From Thermoleophilia bacterium (GTDB lineage: Bacteria > Actinomycetota > Thermoleophilia > Gaiellales > Gaiellaceae), in assembly GCA_025933895.1 (NCBI GenBank), contig JAICZB010000007.1:1-26537 (forward strand): a DNA stretch of 26,537 nt, read 5' to 3'. Position 1 is the stretch's first letter; every line of letters starts with the position of its first letter. Made by a program: the position numbers and the translations under genes. Under the pieces are notes generated by a model. The model worked only from the letters and a program-made list of their open reading frames with translations, was not told where the DNA came from and searched no databases. Positions 6,532-13,342 of this stretch are shown piece after piece.

Positions 6532-9357
6532 TTGCCCTGGTTCCGTATCCGGAAGAAGAAGTCTTCCGACGACCAACGTCCCGCTGACGAGCTCGAGGCC
6601 AAGCCTCAGCCAGAACTGACCGAGACGGCCGCCGAGGCGGCCGGCACCGAACCCACCGATCCGACCAAGCCGAAGCGCCGCCGCGGCAGCCGCGGGGGTC
6701 GTGGACGCAAGAAGTCCGGCTCCGGCTCGGGCTCCGGCTCCGCCTCCGCCGCGGGCACGACCGCGCCCGAGCGCAAGCAGAAGGTCGAGGCGAAGCAGCC
6801 GCAGCGCCGCGAGCTCTCCCAGCGGCAGGAGCGGCGCCGCGACCAGTCGACCCGCCGTCGCCGAGAGCCGCAACGCCGCGCACCGCTGCCCGCGGCGAAG
6901 CGCGAGCTGCTCATCGCCGTCGACGTCGGCGAGCGTGACGTCGCTGTTCTCGAAGACGGCCGCGTCGCCGAGGTCTACCTCGAGCGGCCGGAGCGCCGCT
7001 CGATCGCGGGCAACATCTACCTCGGCCGCGTCGACAACGTCCTGCCCGGGATGGAGGCCGCGTTCGTCGAGATCGGCCTCGAGAAGAACGGCTTCCTCTA
7101 CGTCGACGAGATCGTCCGCCCGGAGCTCGAGAAGGGCCACGGGCGCAAGATCCAGGACCTCGTGTCCCGCGGCCAGGACATCCTCGTCCAGGCCGTCAAG
7201 GACCCGATGAAGACGAAAGGCGCGCGGCTGACGACGCAGATCTCGCTGCCCGGACGCTTCGTCGTCTTCGTCCCGCAGGGAGAGGGCCTCGGCGTGTCAC
7301 GCCGGCTCGACGACGACGAGCGCAACCGGCTGAAGGACATCCTCAAGCGGCTCGACGTCAAGGAGGGCGGCGTGATCGTCCGCACCGCCGCCGAGGGCGC
7401 GTCCGAGGAGGACATCGAGCTCGACCTCGTATTCCTGCAGCGGCTCTGGAAGTCGATCCAGGCGAAGGCGAAGAACGCGAAGGCGCCGGAGCTCGTCTAC
7501 CAGGAGGCCGAGCTGCCGTTGCGTGTCGTCCGCGACCTCTTCACCGACGACTTCGAGAAGGCGTACGTCGACGACGAGCGCACCTACAGGCGGATCGTCG
7601 GCTATCTGAAGAAGACCTCGCCGCACATGGTCGAGCGGGTCGTCCGGTACAAGGAGAAGACGCCGCTCATGGAGGCGTTCGGCGTCGAGCAGGAGATCAA
7701 GTCGACGCTCGTCCGCCGCGTCGACCTGCCGTCCGGCGGCTACCTCATCTTCGACTACGCCGAAGCGTTCACCGTCATCGACGTCAACACCGGCCGCTAC
7801 GTCGGCGGCCGCGGCAAGAACGCCGGCGGCCGGCTCGAGGACACGATCACGAAGAACAACCTCGAGGCCGTGAAGGAGGTCGTGCGCCAGCTGCGCCTGC
7901 GCGATATCGGCGGAATCATCGTCATCGACTTCATCGACATGGCGAATCCGAAGAACCGGGCGACCGTCGAGGAGGCGCTGCGGACCGAGCTCGAGCGCGA
8001 CCGGACGAAGACGTACGTCGTCGAGATCTCGCCGCTCGGCCTCGTGGAGATGACACGCCAGAACGTGACGGACGGGCCGCGCGAGGTGATGACGCGCAAG
8101 TGTCCGACCTGCGGCGGCGACGGCATCGTCTACTCCGAGGCCTCGGCGGCGATCGACGTCGAGCGGCGGCTGCGCTCGCTCGCTGCGGGCTCGCGGTCGC
8201 AGGCATTCCGGGTCGAGCTCGCGGATCCGATCGCGAGCGCGCTCGTCGGCCCCGGCGCCCGACGGCTGGTCGAGCTCGAGGCTGTGACGAAGAAGCGGTT
8301 CTTCCTCGAGGGCAAGACGGAGACGCACCTCGACCACTTCGTCGTCCTCAGCGAGGGCAAGCTCGCCGACCTGGCGCCGCCGGCCCCCGTGAGCGAGGAG
8401 GCCGAGGTCATGCTGCAGCTCGTCGAGGTCGACCGGTACGACGGCGCCGCCGCCGTCGGCAAGCTCGACGGGCTCGACATCGTCGTCGCCGACGCGGCAG
8501 CGCAGGTCGGCAAGCGGATCAAGGTGCGCATCGAGCGGGTGCTCGACGGCCGTGCCTACGCCGTCGCGATGCGGAAGACGAAGGAGGCGCCGGAACCGCT
8601 GACGGCCGAGGGCGAGGCCGAGAAGCCGACCCGCAAGCCGCCCGCCCGGAAGGGTGCGGCCGCGAAGGAGGAGAAGCCGGCGGAGGCCGAGACGGAGACT
8701 CCGGTGGTCGTGGCCGAGCCGGAAGCCGAGACCATGGCCGAGGCCGAGGAGGCCGTGGACGAGGCTCCGGAGGTCTTGGACGAGCCCGGCCGCGCGTCGG
8801 CGGCTTCGCCGCCGGCGCCTGCAGCCAAGAAGAAGACGCGGCGCGGGTCTCGCGGCGGCCGCAAGCGCAAGAAGCCTGCGCCTGCGGAAGCAGCCGCCGA
8901 GGCCGAATCGGGGGCCGACGGCGACGCCGAGGAGTCGCCCGAGCCGTCACGGGCGGTGACGATCCACGTCCCCGGCGACGACCTCGGCCGCGACGGCACG
9001 GTCGAGCCGGTCGAGGAGGCGCCCGCGAAGGCGGAGCCCGAGGCCGAGACGGAGACGGCCGACGAGCCGACGACGGCTGAGGGCGCGCAAGCGACTCAAG
9101 AGGTCTTGGACGAGTCCGGCCGCGGACCGGAGGCTTCGCCTCCGGTGCCTGCAGCCAAGAAGAAGACGCGCCGCGGCTCGCGCGGTGGCCGCAACCGGAA
9201 GAAGAAGCCGACGGCGGCCGCGGCGTCCCAGAACGGCTCCGACGGGGCCGACGAAGCCGAGAAGCCGGTGGACGTCGAGGAGTCCCCCTCGGAAAGCGGC
9301 GACTTCGACTACGTGCCCATGTCCGAATGGGCCGACGAGCTCGAGTCCAAGGGTTAG
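6532..9357 (+). CDS. rne: RNase E/G family endoribonuclease with basic Arg/Gly-rich tail
   Basis: This endoribonuclease initiates mRNA decay and matures stable RNAs. TTG 6532 is chosen because AAGGAG lies 7 bases upstream; an in-frame ATG at 6490 has no site. Of 941 residues, about 1-120 are charged and disordered, and the catalytic core starts near 124. It includes an S1 domain (GNIYLGRVDNVLPGMEAAFV, about 155-230), the catalytic Asp pair in the family motifs VIDVNTGR (D417) and VIDFIDM (D466), and the Zn-link CPTC (C524, C527). After about residue 690 comes an Ala/Glu/Lys-rich tail with RRGSRGGR motifs at 51, 770 and 880, likely RNA or partner binding. The next gene starts 43 bases on. RNase E versus G cannot be decided from sequence alone; the long flanks favour E. 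Confidence 0.94.
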   Translation: MPWFRIRKKKSSDDQRPADELEAKPQPELTETAAEAAGTEPTDPTKPKRRRGSRGGRGRKKSGSGSGSGSASAAGTTAPERKQKVEAKQPQRRELSQRQERRRDQSTRRRREPQRRAPLPAAKRELLIAVDVGERDVAVLEDGRVAEVYLERPERRSIAGNIYLGRVDNVLPGMEAAFVEIGLEKNGFLYVDEIVRPELEKGHGRKIQDLVSRGQDILVQAVKDPMKTKGARLTTQISLPGRFVVFVPQGEGLGVSRRLDDDERNRLKDILKRLDVKEGGVIVRTAAEGASEEDIELDLVFLQRLWKSIQAKAKNAKAPELVYQEAELPLRVVRDLFTDDFEKAYVDDERTYRRIVGYLKKTSPHMVERVVRYKEKTPLMEAFGVEQEIKSTLVRRVDLPSGGYLIFDYAEAFTVIDVNTGRYVGGRGKNAGGRLEDTITKNNLEAVKEVVRQLRLRDIGGIIVIDFIDMANPKNRATVEEALRTELERDRTKTYVVEISPLGLVEMTRQNVTDGPREVMTRKCPTCGGDGIVYSEASAAIDVERRLRSLAAGSRSQAFRVELADPIASALVGPGARRLVELEAVTKKRFFLEGKTETHLDHFVVLSEGKLADLAPPAPVSEEAEVMLQLVEVDRYDGAAAVGKLDGLDIVVADAAAQVGKRIKVRIERVLDGRAYAVAMRKTKEAPEPLTAEGEAEKPTRKPPARKGAAAKEEKPAEAETETPVVVAEPEAETMAEAEEAVDEAPEVLDEPGRASAASPPAPAAKKKTRRGSRGGRKRKKPAPAEAAAEAESGADGDAEESPEPSRAVTIHVPGDDLGRDGTVEPVEEAPAKAEPEAETETADEPTTAEGAQATQEVLDESGRGPEASPPVPAAKKKTRRGSRGGRNRKKKPTAAAASQNGSDGADEAEKPVDVEESPSESGDFDYVPMSEWADELESKG
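8770..9204 (+). repeat. Duplicated 35-codon segment in the RNase E tail, each copy with a palindrome
   Basis: Copy A (8770-8874) and copy B (9100-9204) encode 35 residues each, identical at 29 positions, running from EVLDE to RKK. Each contains a strong hairpin with a TTC loop: 8794-8818 (11 bp, one T-G pair) and 9126-9146 (9 bp perfect). The arms differ in sequence yet stay paired, see findings. Only the last part, RRGSRGGR, also recurs near the N-terminus (6682-6705). Confidence 0.85.
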
Positions 9358-9358
9358 C

Positions 9359-9390
9359 TACACTGCCGACTCGCGGGCGCAAGGCCCGCG
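9359..9390 (+). promoter_or_regulatory. Putative rplU promoter and leader hairpin
   Basis: TACACT (9359-9364) just after the rne stop would set transcription off near 9371-9372. That is exactly where a hairpin begins: CGCGGGC 9372-9378 paired with GCCCGCG 9384-9390 around the loop GCAAG. The leader would be about 29 bases, nearly all hairpin, with no ribosome binding site between it and ATG 9401. It could instead be the rne 3' hairpin; only TTT follows the stem. Confidence 0.4.
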
Positions 9391-9400
9391 TTTCCACGCC

Positions 9401-9934
9401 ATGAGCTCCTACGCGATCATCAGTCTCGGTGGCAAGCAGTACCGCGTCCGCGAGGGCGAGCGGCTGCTCGTCGACCGCCTGCGCGTGGACGAAGGCGCGA
9501 CCGTAGAGCCGCGCGTGCTGCTCGTCGGCGGCGACGGCGCTCCGGATCTCGCGCCGTCCACGACCGTGACCGCGCGCGTGGTCGGGCACGAGCTCGGCAA
9601 GAAGATCCGCATCGGCAAGTACCGGCGCCGCACCGGCTACAAGAAGCACACCGGCCACCGCAGCCGGTTGACCCGGATCGAGATCGAGTCGATCGGCGGG
9701 GCGACGAAGCGTGCGGCGGCGAAGTCCGCAGCGAAGCCGAAGGCCGAGGAGAAGCCGAGCGAGACGACGGCCGCCGGGCCCGACGTCGCGGGGATGACGA
9801 TCGCGCAGATCACCGAAGCAGCTGCCGGCTGGAACCGCGAAGAAATCGAGGCGACGCTCGAGCATGAGCGCTCCGGCAAGGCCCGCAAGGGCGCGCTCGC
9901 GGCCCTGGAATCGGCACTCGAGGAGACGAAGTAA
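9401..9934 (+). CDS. rplU: Ribosomal protein bL21 with an unusual C-terminal extension
   Basis: bL21 binds 23S rRNA in the large subunit. Residues 1-101 are a full bL21: YAIISLGGKQYRVREGERL at the start, then GKKIRIGKYRRRTGYKKHTG and the typical end TRIEIESIG. The product is 177 aa whereas bL21 is normally about 103 aa. The extra part is an Ala/Lys/Glu linker (about 105-130) followed by a predicted two-helix segment, MTIAQITEAAAGWNREEIEA then LEHERSGKARKGALAALESA. ATG 9401 is set by homology; no Shine-Dalgarno is visible. The stop overlaps the rpmA ATG (TAATG). Identity is certain; the role of the extension is unknown. Confidence 0.95.
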   Translation: MSSYAIISLGGKQYRVREGERLLVDRLRVDEGATVEPRVLLVGGDGAPDLAPSTTVTARVVGHELGKKIRIGKYRRRTGYKKHTGHRSRLTRIEIESIGGATKRAAAKSAAKPKAEEKPSETTAAGPDVAGMTIAQITEAAAGWNREEIEATLEHERSGKARKGALAALESALEETK

Positions 9935-10185
9935 TGGCGCACAAGAAGGGACTCGGCTCATCGCGGAACGGCCGCGACTCCAATCCGAAGATGCTCGGCG
10001 TGAAGCTCTTCGCCGGCCAGGACGTGTCGGCGGGGATGATCCTCGTCCGCCAGCGCGGCACGCGCTTCCGCCCCGGCCCCGGTGCCGGGATCGGCAAGGA
10101 CGACACGATCTTCGCGATGCGCGACGGCAAGGTCGCCTTCCGGACGAGCGGCGAGCGCCGGTTCGTCTCGGTCGAGCAGGACTAG
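9934..10185 (+). CDS. rpmA: Ribosomal protein bL27
   Basis: The 83-aa bL27 has the usual start AHKKGLGSSRNGRDSNPKML, in which the flexible N-terminal tail reaches the peptidyl-transferase centre, followed by GVKLFAGQDVSAGMILVRQR, FRPGPGAGIGKDDTIFA and a short variable tail. There is no N-terminal cleavable extension of the kind found in Firmicutes; the Ala-His-Lys tail begins directly after Met. It is coupled to rplU by a one-base stop-start overlap, the conserved L21-L27 pair. Its end overlaps the minus-strand DUF2007 gene by 4 bases. Confidence 0.97.
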   Translation: MAHKKGLGSSRNGRDSNPKMLGVKLFAGQDVSAGMILVRQRGTRFRPGPGAGIGKDDTIFAMRDGKVAFRTSGERRFVSVEQD

Positions 10186-10394
10186 TCCAGGAGCAGCTCT
10201 CGTGCGCGGCTCGCGTCCGCCGTGCGGACGACGATCTCCCGCGGGCTGCCGCCTGACGCGAGTCCGTCGCCGGCGCCGGCGGCGAAGGCCGTCGGCCGGT
10301 AGTAGCAGGGGATGTTCTCGGTGCGGAGCAGCTGACACGCGAGCTCCGCTTCCGGCTCGCTCCCGACGACAGTGACGCCGACCTCGTCCTCCAT
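10182..10394 (-). CDS. DUF2007-type putative signal-transducing protein
   Basis: The 70-aa product resembles the small ferredoxin-like DUF2007 family: an N-terminal strand VGVTVVGSEPEAELACQLL, then a segment ENIPCYYRPTAF and the end EIVVRTADASRARELL. Family members are thought to be signalling or PII-like proteins, but no function is established. There is no membrane segment. It sits head-to-head with obgE, with starts only 24 bases apart. ATG 10394 has a -10-like TAGAGT 6 bases upstream and no ribosome binding site, so the message may be leaderless. The stop lies in ACTAGT, shared with the rpmA stop on the other strand. Confidence 0.72.
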   Translation of the reverse strand: MEDEVGVTVVGSEPEAELACQLLRTENIPCYYRPTAFAAGAGDGLASGGSPREIVVRTADASRARELLLD

Positions 10395-10400
10395 CCGGCC

Positions 10401-10410
10401 ACTCTACGCT
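10401..10410. promoter_or_regulatory. Overlapping opposed -10 boxes between DUF2007 gene and obgE
   Basis: TACGCT (10405-10410, plus strand) ends 7 bases before the obgE ATG. TAGAGT (10406-10401, minus strand) ends 6 bases before the DUF2007 ATG. The two boxes share the self-complementary TA at 10405-10406. With either box, transcription would start at or next to the start codon. Confidence 0.5.
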
Positions 10411-10417
10411 TCCCCCG

Positions 10418-11605
10418 ATGTTCCACGACCGAGCGCGACTGACGGCCATAGCCGGCAAGGGCGGCGACGGCTCGATCCACTTCCGGCGGGAGAAGTACGT
10501 CCCGCGCGGAGGCCCCGACGGCGGCGACGGCGGTCACGGCGGTGACGTCGTGGTCGTCGCCGATCCGCGGCGGCGCGACCTCTCCGGCTTCCGGCCGAAC
10601 CAGAAGCTTCGGGCGGGTCGCGGCGGCATCGGCGGCGGCCGTCTCTCGAACGGCGCGCGGGGAGAGGACGCGGTGCTCGGCGTCCCCGTCGGGACGCAGG
10701 TCTTCGAGGGCGAGGAGCTGGTGGCGGATCTCGCGCATCCGGACGCGCGCGTGGTCGTCGCCGAAGGCGGAGCCGGGGGTCGCGGCAACAAGCACTTCGC
10801 CGGGCCGAGGCGCCAGACGCCGCGGTTCGCCGAGGTCGGCTTGCCGGGCGAGGAGCGGGAGATCGAGCTCCGCCTGAAGCTTCTCGCCGACGCCGCGCTC
10901 GTCGGTCTCCCGAACGCGGGCAAGTCGTCGCTCCTGACCCGGATCTCGAACGCGCGGCCGAAGGTCGCGGAATATCCGTTCACGACGCTGTCGCCGGTGC
11001 TGGGCACGGTCGAGGCCCCGGACGGACGGCAGCTCGTCGTCGCCGACGTTCCCGGGCTGATCGAGGGCGCGAGCGAGGGCGTCGGGCTCGGGCACGAGTT
11101 CCTCGCCCATCTCGAGCGCGCCCGCGTTCTCGTGCACGTGATCGACTCGGCCGAGGACGACGCCGACGAACGCTGGCGCACGATCGACGCCGAGCTCGCC
11201 GCGTACGGTGCGGGACTCGACGAGCGGCCGCAGGTCGTCGTCCTCAACAAGATCGACCTCGGCCCCGAGCCGCCGTCGTTCGATGTCGGGGAGGAGCGGA
11301 TCCTCCGCGTCCTTCGCGTCTCCGCCGTCACCGGCGCGGGTCTCGACGAGCTGCGGCAGGCGCTGTTCGAGCTGCTGCCGCAGGAGGACGAGGAGACGGC
11401 CGAGCCCGCCGACGAGATGGTGGACTTCCTCGTCTACCGGCCGCGGCCCACGAAGCGGGCGTTCCGCGTCTACCGGACGGAGCGCGGCTTCCGCGTCACG
11501 GGGACGCCGCCGGCTGAGGCCGAGCTCGAGGCGATTCTCCGAGCCGCGGGCGCACGCGCCGGCGACGAGGTCGAGGTGGGGGAGGAGCTGCTCGAATGGG
11601 AGTAG
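10418..11605 (+). CDS. obgE: Obg family GTPase (ribosome assembly / stringent response)
   Basis: This essential GTPase acts in 50S maturation. The 395-aa product has the three-part actinobacterial/Firmicute layout. The Gly-rich Obg domain is about 1-158 (AGKGGDGSIHFRREKYVPRG). The G domain has G1 GLPNAGKSS at 163-171, a switch stretch YPFTTLSP, G3 DVPGLIEGASEGVGLGHEF and G4 NKID at 277-280. A C-terminal OCT domain is at about 320-395 (VYRPRPTKRAFRVYR). The start is fixed by homology. It has no ribosome binding site but a TACGCT box 7 bases upstream, so it is probably leaderless. The stop lies 10 bases inside nadD. No proAB genes separate obg and nadD, as they do in many actinobacteria. Confidence 0.97.
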   Translation: MFHDRARLTAIAGKGGDGSIHFRREKYVPRGGPDGGDGGHGGDVVVVADPRRRDLSGFRPNQKLRAGRGGIGGGRLSNGARGEDAVLGVPVGTQVFEGEELVADLAHPDARVVVAEGGAGGRGNKHFAGPRRQTPRFAEVGLPGEEREIELRLKLLADAALVGLPNAGKSSLLTRISNARPKVAEYPFTTLSPVLGTVEAPDGRQLVVADVPGLIEGASEGVGLGHEFLAHLERARVLVHVIDSAEDDADERWRTIDAELAAYGAGLDERPQVVVLNKIDLGPEPPSFDVGEERILRVLRVSAVTGAGLDELRQALFELLPQEDEETAEPADEMVDFLVYRPRPTKRAFRVYRTERGFRVTGTPPAEAELEAILRAAGARAGDEVEVGEELLEWE

Positions 11606-12150
11606 TGCTGTACGGCGGCGCGTTCGACCCGCCTCATCTCGGGCACGTCGCGGTCGCCGACGCCGCGAGAGAGCAGCTCGGCGTCGAGCGGCTCGTCGTC
11701 CTCGTGGCCGAGCGGCCCGCCCATCGCGCCGTTCTCGCCACGGCCGAAGATCGCCTCGCCCTGGCCCGCGCAGCCTTTCCGCACGACGACATACGGCTCG
11801 ACCCCCATCCGCGCACGGTCGAGCTGCTCCGCACTGAAGCCTTCGACGACCCCGTGTTCGTGATCGGCGCCGACCAGTTCCGCAACTTCCTCTCCTGGAG
11901 CGAGCCGGCGGAGGTGCTCGAGCGAACGCGGATCGCGGTCGCCACGCGCCCCGGCTTCCCGCGGCGCGAGCTCGACGAGGTGCTCGAGCAGCTCGAGCTC
12001 CCCGAGCGCGTCGTCTTCTTCGAGATCGAGCCGAATCCGGGCGCCTCGACCGCGATCCGGGCCCGCGTCACCGCCGGGGAACCGCTCGACGGCCTGGTTC
12101 CGGCCGCCGTGGCGCAACTCGTGGCCGAGCGCGGGCTTTACCGTTCGTGA
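11596..12150 (+). CDS. nadD: Nicotinate-nucleotide adenylyltransferase
   Basis: This enzyme transfers AMP from ATP to nicotinate mononucleotide to form deamido-NAD, a late step of NAD synthesis. The 184-aa product starts with the nucleotidyltransferase signature GGAFDPPHLGH (HxGH at 14-17) and ends with the second ATP motif as STAIR at 151-155. Between them lie the usual VFVIGADQFRNFLSW and the segment around RIAVATRPGF. ATG 11596 overlaps the obgE end by 10 bases, and the length is normal. It is followed after 16 bases by rsfS, the standard nadD-rsfS arrangement. Confidence 0.95.
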   Translation: MGVVLYGGAFDPPHLGHVAVADAAREQLGVERLVVLVAERPAHRAVLATAEDRLALARAAFPHDDIRLDPHPRTVELLRTEAFDDPVFVIGADQFRNFLSWSEPAEVLERTRIAVATRPGFPRRELDEVLEQLELPERVVFFEIEPNPGASTAIRARVTAGEPLDGLVPAAVAQLVAERGLYRS

Positions 12151-12166
12151 ACCGGAGATACACTGG

Positions 12167-12553
12167 ATGCCAGCGATCAGAGGACACGAGCCCACACTGA
12201 CCTCCCTCGAACAGGCCCGCCGTATTGCCGCTCTCGCCCTCGAGAAGCTGGCCGAGGACGTGGTCATCCTCGACATGCGGCCCGAGTGCACGTTCACGGA
12301 CTACTTCGTGATCGCGACCGGGCGCAACCCGCGTCAGACCGCGTCGATATGGGACGAGGTGCACGCGCGGTTGAAGCAGGACGAGCGGCTGCTTCCGCGG
12401 AGCGTCGACGGGACGCGCGATGGCGCCTGGATCGTGGCGGACTACCTCGACGTCGTCCTGCACGTGTTCACGCCCGACGCGCGCGAGTACTACCGGCTCG
12501 AGGATCTGTGGAGCGACGTGCCGGCCGTCGCCGTCGACGCTGCGGCCGTCTAG
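12167..12553 (+). CDS. rsfS: Ribosome silencing factor RsfS
   Basis: RsfS (Iojap/DUF143 family) binds bL14 and blocks joining of the ribosomal subunits when nutrients are scarce. The 128-aa product carries the family core: VVILDMRPECTFTDYFVIAT, then GRNPRQTASIWDEV and DGAWIVADYLDVVLHVFTPD, ending with the YYRLEDLW motif. ATG 12167 has GGAG at 12154-12157, 9 bases upstream; the protein proper begins near residue 13, so a later start cannot be excluded. A TACACT motif lies only 2 bases before the ATG and is too close to serve as its promoter. The end overlaps the convergent RodZ-like gene by 4 bases. Confidence 0.94.
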   Translation: MPAIRGHEPTLTSLEQARRIAALALEKLAEDVVILDMRPECTFTDYFVIATGRNPRQTASIWDEVHARLKQDERLLPRSVDGTRDGAWIVADYLDVVLHVFTPDAREYYRLEDLWSDVPAVAVDAAAV

Positions 12554-13302
12554 GCGGCTTTCACACCGCGCCGCGAGAGGAGCACGTTGCCGACCTGCGT
12601 CGGCAGCCCGTGCACGAGCTTGCCGCCAAGGCGGACGTCGATGCTGGTCGGGTCCCCGATGCGGATCCACACTGGTCCGCTCCCGAGGTTCACGGGCAAC
12701 GACTTGCCCTGGAGGAGGGTGCCTTCGAAGACGGTCGCCCCGCTCGCGCTGCCCGAGCGAACCCAGAGCCATGAGTTGCCGCGCGACGCGACGAGCACGG
12801 CGCGGGTCGGGAGCGCGACGGAGACGTGCTTCTTCTTGTGTGTCTTCCTCGGTGTCGTGTGTTGCGAGGCGGTCGTGGTGCGGCCGGAGGTCGTGGGCGG
12901 CGTCCCCTGTTTGCCTCCCGATGAGCTTCTGAGCTGCCATGCCGTGAAGCCGGCGACGATCGCGACGATGACGCCGACGGCGACCAGCGGTCGCAGGAAC
13001 CCGACGCCGCCCACGCGGTTCTTCCTCCGTGCAAACCGCTCCGGCACGAGCTGCGGCTGCTCGTCCGGGTGCGCGAAGCGGCTGTTGTACTCCTCGACGT
13101 AGAGGCTTCCGTCGAGGCCGAGGTAGTCGGCGTACGTGCGGAGGAAGCCCTTCACGTACGCGTCACCCGGCAGCAGCTCCCAGCGCTCTTCCTCGAGCGC
13201 CTGGAGGTAGCGGTCGCGGATCCGGATCGCCTTCTGGACGTCGGCGGGCGTGAGCCCTCGCTTCAGGCGGGCCTCGCGCAGGCTCCCACCGATCTCGAAC
13301 AT
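12550..13302 (-). CDS. rodZ: RodZ-like membrane HTH protein
   Basis: RodZ couples MreB filaments to the membrane and wall machinery. The 250-aa product shows the complete layout. Residues 1-85 are a Xre-like HTH of the RodZ type (SLREARLKRGLTPADVQKAI, then DRYLQALEEERWELLPGDAY and VKGFLRTYADYLGL). A basic stretch RRKNR precedes one membrane helix at about 102-123. A Ser/Thr/Gly/Lys linker covers about 125-160, and a C-terminal DUF4115 beta domain about 162-250 (RAVLVASRGNSWLWVRSG, LGSGPVWIRIGDPTSIDVRL). It is the last of three same-strand genes after tRNA-Ala. The start has no ribosome binding site, but a GACAAT box ends 5 bases before it. MreB and the other partners lie at the other end of this window. 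Confidence 0.9.
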   Translation of the reverse strand: MFEIGGSLREARLKRGLTPADVQKAIRIRDRYLQALEEERWELLPGDAYVKGFLRTYADYLGLDGSLYVEEYNSRFAHPDEQPQLVPERFARRKNRVGGVGFLRPLVAVGVIVAIVAGFTAWQLRSSSGGKQGTPPTTSGRTTTASQHTTPRKTHKKKHVSVALPTRAVLVASRGNSWLWVRSGSASGATVFEGTLLQGKSLPVNLGSGPVWIRIGDPTSIDVRLGGKLVHGLPTQVGNVLLSRRGVKAA

Positions 13303-13303
13303 G

Positions 13304-13342
13304 CCGCATTGTCACGGACCCTGGCCGGACCCGCCAATGCGG
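13304..13342 (-). repeat. 8-bp inverted repeat between bPH2 gene and rodZ
   Basis: CCGCATTG (13304-13311) and CAATGCGG (13335-13342) fill the 40-base gap between the stop of the bPH2 gene and the RodZ start. In the minus-strand RNA the stem would begin directly after the upstream stop and end one base before the rodZ ATG. The 23-base spacer includes two copies of GGGTCC. It may be a hairpin controlling rodZ initiation or a protein-binding site. Confidence 0.45.

Noticed and set aside
6380..6619. 79-aa frame starting at ATG 6380 in the rne leader
   Set aside because: No ribosome binding site, runs through the leader hairpins and into rne out of frame, and has no conserved look.
9372..9390. 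Classical intrinsic terminator of rne
   Set aside because: Stem is followed by only TTT and then C; it fits a leader or processing hairpin equally well, so it is not called a terminator.
12159..12164. TACACT as leaderless promoter of rsfS
   Set aside because: Only 2 bases before the ATG, so transcription would begin inside the gene; rsfS has GGAG at good distance and belongs to the nadD message.
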